A DNA stretch of 11,287 nt from Deltaproteobacteria bacterium (GTDB lineage Bacteria > Desulfobacterota > DSM-4660 > Desulfatiglandales > B25-G16). This document shows positions 6,658 through 11,287 of this stretch, piece after piece. The stretch spans positions 1,335,618 through 1,346,904 of the forward strand of contig CP070660.1 in assembly GCA_020355145.1 (NCBI GenBank). Direction: 5' to 3'. Numbering within the stretch: the stretch's first letter is position 1; the number at the start of each line of letters is the position of its first letter. Under the pieces are notes generated by a model. That model saw nothing but the letters and a program-made list of their open reading frames with translations. It ran no database searches and was not told the origin of the DNA. Made by a program: the position numbers and the translations under genes.

Positions 6658-6698
6658 ATTATATAAAAAAACTTAACCTTATGCACGAGATTTGTCAA
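6658..6698 (-). promoter_or_regulatory. Candidate promoter region of tRNA-Leu
   Basis: Two partial solutions are visible on the - strand. One is TTGACA (6693-6698) with TAAGTT 17 nt further on (6670-6675). The other is a consensus TATAAT (6658-6663) that would start about 10 nt before the tRNA but has no good -35 box at normal spacing. I cannot choose between them. Confidence 0.4.
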
Positions 6699-6739
6699 CA
6701 GCTTAAGTCGCCTAAGATCTAAATTTAATGGAGCTTTTG

Positions 6740-7591
6740 ATGAAACAAAACCTGGAATCCTTATTGGATACTGCCAGACAAGTAACCCGGTTAGCAGCAG
6801 AAAAGATAGGGGAGATCTACCAACAATATCTGTCAGGTGGCAATATTGGTATCAGGGAAAAGGGTAAGGATGATCCTGTAACTGCTGCAGATATGGCCGC
6901 AAATCAGATTATTACACAAAGGCTCAAGGGTATCTTTCCTGACCACGCTATCCTAACAGAGGAAAACCCTGATTCATGGGATAAGGCAGGATCTGAATGG
7001 GTCTGGATGATTGATCCTCTGGATGGCACAAGTGATTTTATCAAGGCCAATGGGGAGTTTGTTACCATGGTTGGTTTAACACATTTTGGCAAACCCACCA
7101 TTGGCGTGGTGGTAGAGCCAGCTACTGGGTTAGAGCTTTATGCATGTAAAGGCTTGGGTGCCTATAAAAGCCCGGCATCTAAGGTAGATAAGTCATCAAG
7201 ATTAAGGATCTCTGATACTGCAGACCTGAAACATTTACGTCTTGCTGTCAGCCGTTCACACAGGGATCCAAGGGTAGACCAATTCGCTCAATTGCTGACA
7301 ATTCGGGATGTAATTTCCTCAGGAAGTGTGGGTAGGAAGGTGGCTATGGTTATTAGTGGACAGGCAGATATATATGTGCACCCTTCCAGGGGGACAAAGT
7401 TATGGGATACATGTGCCTGTGAGGTTATTGTTTCCGAGGCCGGAGGCGTTCTCCTTTCAGGCACAGGGGAGCCTATAAGCTACCGCAGATCATCCAGAGA
7501 TATTGAGAACCTTTATGGGTTATTGGCATGTCCAAAACATATTCTGGGTAAGGTAATTTGGGCATCCAGAAAAGTCTGGGGATTGATCTAA
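6740..7591 (+). CDS. Inositol-monophosphatase-family phosphatase, CysQ-like
   Basis: A Mg-dependent phosphatase of the IMPase/CysQ superfamily, 283 residues from this start. Visible motifs are KGKDDPVTAAD, the LTEE glutamates, the core metal site WMIDPLDGTSDFI and the C-terminal LWDTCACEVIVSEAGG carrying the last metal-binding Asp. The NGEF that follows the DPLDGT motif is more like CysQ (3'-phosphoadenosine-5'-phosphate phosphatase, clearing a by-product of sulfate assimilation) than like SuhB, so CysQ-like is preferred without certainty. An ATG 12 nt upstream (6728) has no ribosome site. The ATG at 6740 has GGAG 6 nt before it and is therefore chosen. The gene is alone on the + strand and converges with cobA-hemD, with 63 nt between the stops and no strong terminator hairpin there. 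Confidence 0.87.
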   Translation: MKQNLESLLDTARQVTRLAAEKIGEIYQQYLSGGNIGIREKGKDDPVTAADMAANQIITQRLKGIFPDHAILTEENPDSWDKAGSEWVWMIDPLDGTSDFIKANGEFVTMVGLTHFGKPTIGVVVEPATGLELYACKGLGAYKSPASKVDKSSRLRISDTADLKHLRLAVSRSHRDPRVDQFAQLLTIRDVISSGSVGRKVAMVISGQADIYVHPSRGTKLWDTCACEVIVSEAGGVLLSGTGEPISYRRSSRDIENLYGLLACPKHILGKVIWASRKVWGLI

Positions 7592-7654
7592 CGGTTAGGA
7601 GGTCAGCGTCAGCTCTCAGTAATATAACTAAAAACAACAAGTTAAGTAGTTAAG

Positions 7655-9196
7655 TTAATGTTGTCGATAAAATTCAACAATGGCCCTGGTAAGACCCTCC
7701 ACAGTATACTCATCAGATATTACAGTTACCTTTAGCCCTGATTCTGCTGCCTTTTGGGCAGTAATTGGCCCTATACAGGCAACCTCTACATTTGGAATCT
7801 CCTCGTAGATCGATTTACCTTCAAACAGGGCCAGAAAATTATCAACAGCCGATGGACTTGTAAAGGTAATCATATCTATCCTGCCATTTTTAAATAACTC
7901 GCCTAATTGAGCCTGACTGTATTCTGGCTGTACTATCTGATATACCTCAGCAACATCCACTATAGCGCCAAAATTCTTGAGTTTTGTGGGAATATAGTCC
8001 CTTGCTATAGCAGGCCTTGGCAGGAGGACCCTTTTTCCATCAAGGGGGTGACTTTCCAATTCACCCACAACGCACTCTGCCTGATACTTATCAGGAATCA
8101 GGTCAGCACTAACCCCCCTGTCCATTAAAGCTGCTTTAGTCTTGGGCCCTATAACCCCGATCTTAATCCCCTTAAGGTGCCTGGCATCCTTTTTTGCTCC
8201 ATTTAATCGTTCGAAAAAGTATTTAACCCCATTAACACTGGTAAATATTATCCAATCATACCTGGAGAGACCATCTATTGCCCTATCAAGATCCTTCCAG
8301 CTTGCAGGGGGTACTATCTTTATGGTTGGAAATAGTAAATACTGGGCACCTAACTCAGATAGAGCCCTGATAAAGCCCTCTGCCTGATCCTCTGGTCTTG
8401 TTACCAAAATCCTCTTGCCAAAGAGTGGCCGAGATTCAAACCAATTGAGATGGCCCCTCAGGTTTACCACATCACCAACCACAATTACCCCTGGTGGTGT
8501 AAGATCCGCATCCTTCACCTTTTGGTCAATATCGGCAAGGGTTCCGATTAACGTCCTCTGAGTCGGCATGGTACCATTGCCTATAACTGCCACTGGAGAA
8601 TCTGATGGCCGGCCATTGGCTATCAACCTTTCTGCTATCTTATCTAAGTTGCCAATTCCCATAAGGAATACCAGCGTACCCGAGGATCTTGCTATAGCAT
8701 CCCAGTTGATACTTGACACTCCTTTAGAGGGATCCTCATGCCCGGTTATAAAACACACAGCAGAGGAATAATCTCTGTGTGTCAAAGGTATGCCTGCATA
8801 AGCAGGGACTGCTATTGCCGATGTTACTCCAGGAATTATCTCAAATTTTATCCCTGCCTTAGAAAGCTCAACTGCCTCCTCTCCACCTCTTCCGAAGATA
8901 AAAGGATCACCCCCTTTTAGCCTTGCTACAGTTAGACCCTGTTTTGCCTTTTCAATCAGAAGGTCGTTTATCTCCTTTTGGTCCATTGAATGGTGGCCAC
9001 TTTTCTTGCCTACATATATGATCTCCGCATCGCTATCTCCCAGAGATAAAAGTGATTCGTTTACAAGGTAATCGTAGATGATGACATCAGCCCGTTGAAG
9101 GCATTCCTTCCCCTTTACCGTGATTAGATCAGGGCTATCCGGGCCAGCCCCTATAAGATAGACCATTCCTTTCGCCTTGTCTTTCAAATCCTTCAC
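7655..9196 (-). CDS. cobA-hemD: Fused uroporphyrinogen-III C-methyltransferase / uroporphyrinogen-III synthase
   Basis: A 513-residue two-domain fusion. Residues about 11-250 are SUMT/CobA: YLIGAGPDSPDLIT (13-26), VARLKGGDPFIFGRGGEE (90-107) and PGVTSAIAVPAYAGIPLTHR (122-141) are the SAM- and substrate-binding motifs. Residues about 260-510 are the HemD fold, with IIFTSVNGVKYFF and ITFTSPSAVDNF as the two characteristic TS-x-x-A/G-V motifs. The HemD half cyclises hydroxymethylbilane to uroporphyrinogen III. The CobA half methylates C2 and C7 to give precorrin-2 for sirohaem and cobamides. This fusion is well known in clostridia and deltaproteobacteria. The start is uncertain: the GTG used here has no clear ribosome site, a TTG three codons on has a better one, and M11 would also preserve the whole domain. 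hemC lies upstream, separated by 166 nt of repeat-rich DNA. Confidence 0.95.
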   Translation of the reverse strand: MKDLKDKAKGMVYLIGAGPDSPDLITVKGKECLQRADVIIYDYLVNESLLSLGDSDAEIIYVGKKSGHHSMDQKEINDLLIEKAKQGLTVARLKGGDPFIFGRGGEEAVELSKAGIKFEIIPGVTSAIAVPAYAGIPLTHRDYSSAVCFITGHEDPSKGVSSINWDAIARSSGTLVFLMGIGNLDKIAERLIANGRPSDSPVAVIGNGTMPTQRTLIGTLADIDQKVKDADLTPPGVIVVGDVVNLRGHLNWFESRPLFGKRILVTRPEDQAEGFIRALSELGAQYLLFPTIKIVPPASWKDLDRAIDGLSRYDWIIFTSVNGVKYFFERLNGAKKDARHLKGIKIGVIGPKTKAALMDRGVSADLIPDKYQAECVVGELESHPLDGKRVLLPRPAIARDYIPTKLKNFGAIVDVAEVYQIVQPEYSQAQLGELFKNGRIDMITFTSPSAVDNFLALFEGKSIYEEIPNVEVACIGPITAQKAAESGLKVTVISDEYTVEGLTRAIVEFYRQH

Positions 9197-9216
9197 CTTT
9201 TGATGCGGGTATAGAG

Positions 9217-9260
9217 AGTGTTTGTTGGGTTGATTGGGTTTGTTGTGTATGTTGAGTTTG
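9217..9260. repeat. Degenerate low-complexity repeat in the cobA-hemD leader
   Basis: The - strand is almost free of G here and is built from variants of CAACAAACCC and AATCAACCC, seen as GT-rich sequence on the + strand. It has no coding potential and would leave the leader RNA unstructured. Confidence 0.4.
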
Positions 9261-9306
9261 CTTTAAACATTGTTGTCTTATCGGTTTGGCGAGTTTGCCC
9301 AAATTT

Positions 9307-9360
9307 AGGCACTTTATCAGCCTAAGGCTGATTTAGCTCACTCTAGGCACTTTAGGCACT
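9307..9360. repeat. AGGCACT repeats flanking a small palindrome
   Basis: AGGCACT occurs at 9307-9313, 9345-9351 and 9354-9360. Between the first two copies lies the hairpin ATCAGCC-TAA-GGCTGAT (9316-9332). The segment sits between the hemC stop and the cobA-hemD start. The hairpin has no T-run long enough for a convincing terminator. It looks like a dispersed intergenic repeat. Confidence 0.45.
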
Positions 9361-9362
9361 AC

Positions 9363-10301
9363 TCATAGATCTTCCCCATAGATATCATTCAAGACCTTCC
9401 CTGCCCCTTCATCTAAAAGCCTGTTAGCCAAGGTTACTCCAAGTTCCCTGGCCTTATCAGGCGGCCCGATAAGGACATCCCTAAATATGGTGCTGCCATC
9501 AAGATTAGCTACAAGACAATCTAAATAGATAGAGCCATCCTTAAGGCATGCAAGGCCAGCAACAGGGAGCTGACAGCCACCTTTCAGCCCCATGAGAAAA
9601 GAACGTTCAGCTTCTACTGCCACCCTTGTTGGATAATGATCCAGAAATGCTAATATATCCCTTGTTTGCTTATCATCACGCCGTAACTCAAGACCCAAGG
9701 CACCTTGCCCAATTGCAGGCAACATGAGATCAAGGGAAAAGGACTGGGTTGTCTTATCCTTAAGACCTATTCTGTGTAAACCAGCTGCGGCAACGACAAT
9801 TGCGTGGACATGAGCAGTATCCAATTTTCCAATCCTGGTTTCCAGATTCCCCCTTAAAGGGAAGATCTTCAGGTCTGGCCGCTGATGGAGGAGCTGGGCA
9901 GAACGTCTCAAACTGCTTGTGCCCACAGAAGCCCCCTCTGGTAAATCTTTAAGGGGTATATTATCCTTAGAGATTATAACATCATGTGGATCCTCCCTCT
10001 CAGGGATGAGCCCGATATACAGACTATCTGGTAGTTCAGCGGGGACATCCTTCAGGCTATGCACAGCCACATGAATCTCTCTTCTTATCAGGGCCTCTTC
10101 TATCTCTTTTACGAATAGCCCCTTTCCTCCGATAGTACTTAACGGTCTATCAAGTACCCTATCACCCCTGGTCTTTATTGTAATTAAATCAACACGCATA
10201 TCAGGATATCTGGCTGAGATCCTATCAATTACCCATTTAGTTTGGGCAAGTGCCAATCGGCTCGCCCGTGTACCAATCCTTATGGGGTCAGGCCTTGACA
10301 T
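9363..10301 (-). CDS. hemC: Porphobilinogen deaminase (hydroxymethylbilane synthase)
   Basis: A 312-residue HemC, normal for the family. It polymerises four porphobilinogens into hydroxymethylbilane in the cytosol. Domain 1 opens with RIGTRASRLALAQT (8-21). GGKGLFVKEIEEAL (58-71) and the catalytic Asp loop HSLKDVP (D85) follow, then VGTSSLRRSAQL (126-137) and PLRGNLETR (148-156), which bind substrate carboxylates. GGCQLPVA places the dipyrromethane-cofactor cysteine at C243. The ATG is preceded by AAAGGGG, and the gene overlaps the end of ispD by 14 nt, so the two are co-transcribed and probably translationally coupled. Its product feeds the HemD domain encoded next downstream. No defect is seen. 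Confidence 0.96.
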   Translation of the reverse strand: MSRPDPIRIGTRASRLALAQTKWVIDRISARYPDMRVDLITIKTRGDRVLDRPLSTIGGKGLFVKEIEEALIRREIHVAVHSLKDVPAELPDSLYIGLIPEREDPHDVIISKDNIPLKDLPEGASVGTSSLRRSAQLLHQRPDLKIFPLRGNLETRIGKLDTAHVHAIVVAAAGLHRIGLKDKTTQSFSLDLMLPAIGQGALGLELRRDDKQTRDILAFLDHYPTRVAVEAERSFLMGLKGGCQLPVAGLACLKDGSIYLDCLVANLDGSTIFRDVLIGPPDKARELGVTLANRLLDEGAGKVLNDIYGEDL

Positions 10302-11022
10302 TTGACCCCTTTGAGATTAAAAACCTCGCCATTTCAAGGTCCTGGGGTGTGGTTACCTTTATGTTATCCTCCTCCCCTTCAATTATCTTTACTGGGATCC
10401 CCATTTTCTCAATCAGGAAGGCATCATCTGTTGCCTCTTCCCAACCATGCCTAAGTGCCTTTTGATGAGCCAGATTTATATCCTGCCATCTGAAGATCTG
10501 GGGTGTCTGAATTGACCATAAGTGCCTTCGATCAATTGATCTTAGGACCCTGCCCTGGCTATCTATTTCTTTAACCGTCTCCTTAACTGGTAAACCGGTA
10601 ATTACTGCCCTAAAATCCTTAGTGGCCTTAATTACCCTTTCGAGGAGTCCATTTGTAATTAAAGGTCTGACACCATCATGGATAAGCACCCACCTACAGC
10701 AATTGGTAATAGCCTCAACCCCGTTCCTTACGGAATCCTGCCTCCTTTTACCCCCAACAATAACCTTAAAGACCTTGCTCAGCTTATACCTATCCACTAT
10801 CTGCCTGAGGCAATAATCAACATCACCTTGAGAAACCACAACTACAATCCTGTCAACCAAACTACATCTCTGAAAATGACTCAGTGTAACTGCTAAAACT
10901 GGCTTCCCGCACAGATCTATAAATTGTTTTGCCTTTCTCAAACCCATCCTGATCCCTGTGCCTGCGGCGGGAATAACTGCAATTACCCGGTTAGGGAAAT
11001 CAGTATTGTTTCGGCTGACCAT
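10288..11022 (-). CDS. ispD: 2-C-methyl-D-erythritol 4-phosphate cytidylyltransferase
   Basis: A 244-residue IspD, the CTP-dependent third enzyme of the MEP isoprenoid pathway. The nucleotide-binding P-loop-like segment is PAAGTGIRMG (18-27), with KQF at 32-34. GGKRRQDSVRNG (90-101), HDGVRPL (115-121), LPVKETVK (144-151) and TPQIFR (173-178) follow, then ATDDA (197-201) and EDNIKVTTPQDL (218-229). All match the family in order and spacing. It is not fused to IspF, and no ispF is seen in the window. The start ATG lacks a clear Shine-Dalgarno. No nearer alternative was found that keeps the N-terminal strand, so the start is only moderately certain. hemC overlaps its 3' end by 14 nt. Confidence 0.95.
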   Translation of the reverse strand: MVSRNNTDFPNRVIAVIPAAGTGIRMGLRKAKQFIDLCGKPVLAVTLSHFQRCSLVDRIVVVVSQGDVDYCLRQIVDRYKLSKVFKVIVGGKRRQDSVRNGVEAITNCCRWVLIHDGVRPLITNGLLERVIKATKDFRAVITGLPVKETVKEIDSQGRVLRSIDRRHLWSIQTPQIFRWQDINLAHQKALRHGWEEATDDAFLIEKMGIPVKIIEGEEDNIKVTTPQDLEMARFLISKGSNVKA

Positions 11023-11054
11023 GATTGTAAATAGATCTTGTCCCTGAAAAGTAA

Positions 11055-11091
11055 ACCCTGTTAGATCTCACACGGGGCATTCTAACAGGGT
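11055..11091. terminator. Long hairpin between the partial gene and ispD
   Basis: ACCCTGTTAGA (11055-11065) and TCTAACAGGGT (11081-11091) pair perfectly over 11 bp with a 15-nt loop. On the - strand the stem is followed by TTACTTTTC, so it may terminate transcription of the upstream gene that ends at 11124. Its form also suits a dispersed repeat. Confidence 0.5.
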
Positions 11092-11123
11092 AAACTTCTA
11101 AGGGTGGGGGTGTTTATGAGGGT

Positions 11124-11287
11124 CTAAGCATGAGATATCTTTCTCGTCCTTTTCTTTACTCTACTTAACCTCCTCCTCAGTATATCAATCATACGTTTAT
11201 CCTTTGCCTCCCTAGCCTCTTGTCTTTTTCCCTTAAGCTCAACGATCTTCGCCTTTAGCTGCTTGACCGTGATTCCTCGCTCTTCAA
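11124..11287 (-). CDS. Basic helical protein of unknown function, C-terminal end only
   Basis: On the - strand a frame is open from the window edge (first full codon at 11285) to a TAG at 11124, giving 53 residues. The segment is very rich in Lys, Arg and Glu (for example VKQLKAKIVELKGKRQEARE) and then in a basic tail LRRRLSRVKKRTRK. Hydrophobic residues are spaced as in an amphipathic or coiled-coil helix. I do not recognise the family. It may bind nucleic acid, but that rests on charge alone. The open frame is short, so it could be chance; a well-biased codon choice and an orientation matching ispD argue that it is real. Confidence 0.5.
   Translation of the reverse strand, partial: EERGITVKQLKAKIVELKGKRQEAREAKDKRMIDILRRRLSRVKKRTRKISHA

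Noticed and set aside
7592..7654. Terminator between the convergent CysQ-like and cobA-hemD genes
   Set aside because: Only short direct repeats (GTTAAGTAGTTAAGTTA) were seen, with no stem strong enough to call.

Overview
The window reads as a chromosomal piece of an anaerobic, moderate-GC Gram-negative bacterium. A Desulfobacterota (deltaproteobacterial) origin is my best guess, from the CobA-HemD fusion, the corrinoid methyltransferase genes and the style of the intergenic repeats. This is an inference and was not tested by any search. All complete genes are recognisable at family level.

Left edge (1-1255): the 3' end of a phage/island-type tyrosine integrase gene on the + strand faces an initiator tRNA-fMet gene on the - strand. 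Between them lie three short direct repeats and the tRNA terminator. This looks like one end of an integrated element, with the body of the element beyond position 1. Positions 1256-1579 hold the tRNA promoter and two repeat-like structures, with no gene seen.

Middle (1580-6442, - strand): five genes run in one direction, in transcription order a UroD/MtaA-family protein (379 aa), a cobamide-binding corrinoid protein, a second UroD/MtaA-family protein (297 aa), an M24 Xaa-Pro peptidase and the XerD recombinase. The first three are separated by only 3 nt and form a compact corrinoid-dependent methyl-transfer module. A good sigma70-type promoter lies ahead of them, with a 23-nt palindrome over its -35 box. 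The two UroD-like proteins are probably methyltransferases and not HemE. They differ from each other and from the classical MtaA/MtbA zinc motif, which makes this module the most interesting part of the window. No substrate can be named from sequence.

Centre (6465-7591): a series of terminator hairpins follows a tRNA-Leu(CAG) gene (- strand). Next is an inositol-monophosphatase/CysQ-family phosphatase on the + strand.

Right (7655-11287, - strand): the order of transcription is an unrecognised basic helical protein (C-terminal end only), ispD (isoprenoid MEP pathway), hemC overlapping it by 14 nt, and a cobA-hemD fusion. HemC makes hydroxymethylbilane, the HemD domain closes it to uroporphyrinogen III, and the CobA domain methylates that to precorrin-2, the entry to sirohaem and cobamides. 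The corrinoid module would use such a cobamide, although nothing in the DNA shows that the two regions are co-regulated. Intergenic regions carry several short repeat and hairpin families that look like dispersed genomic repeats.
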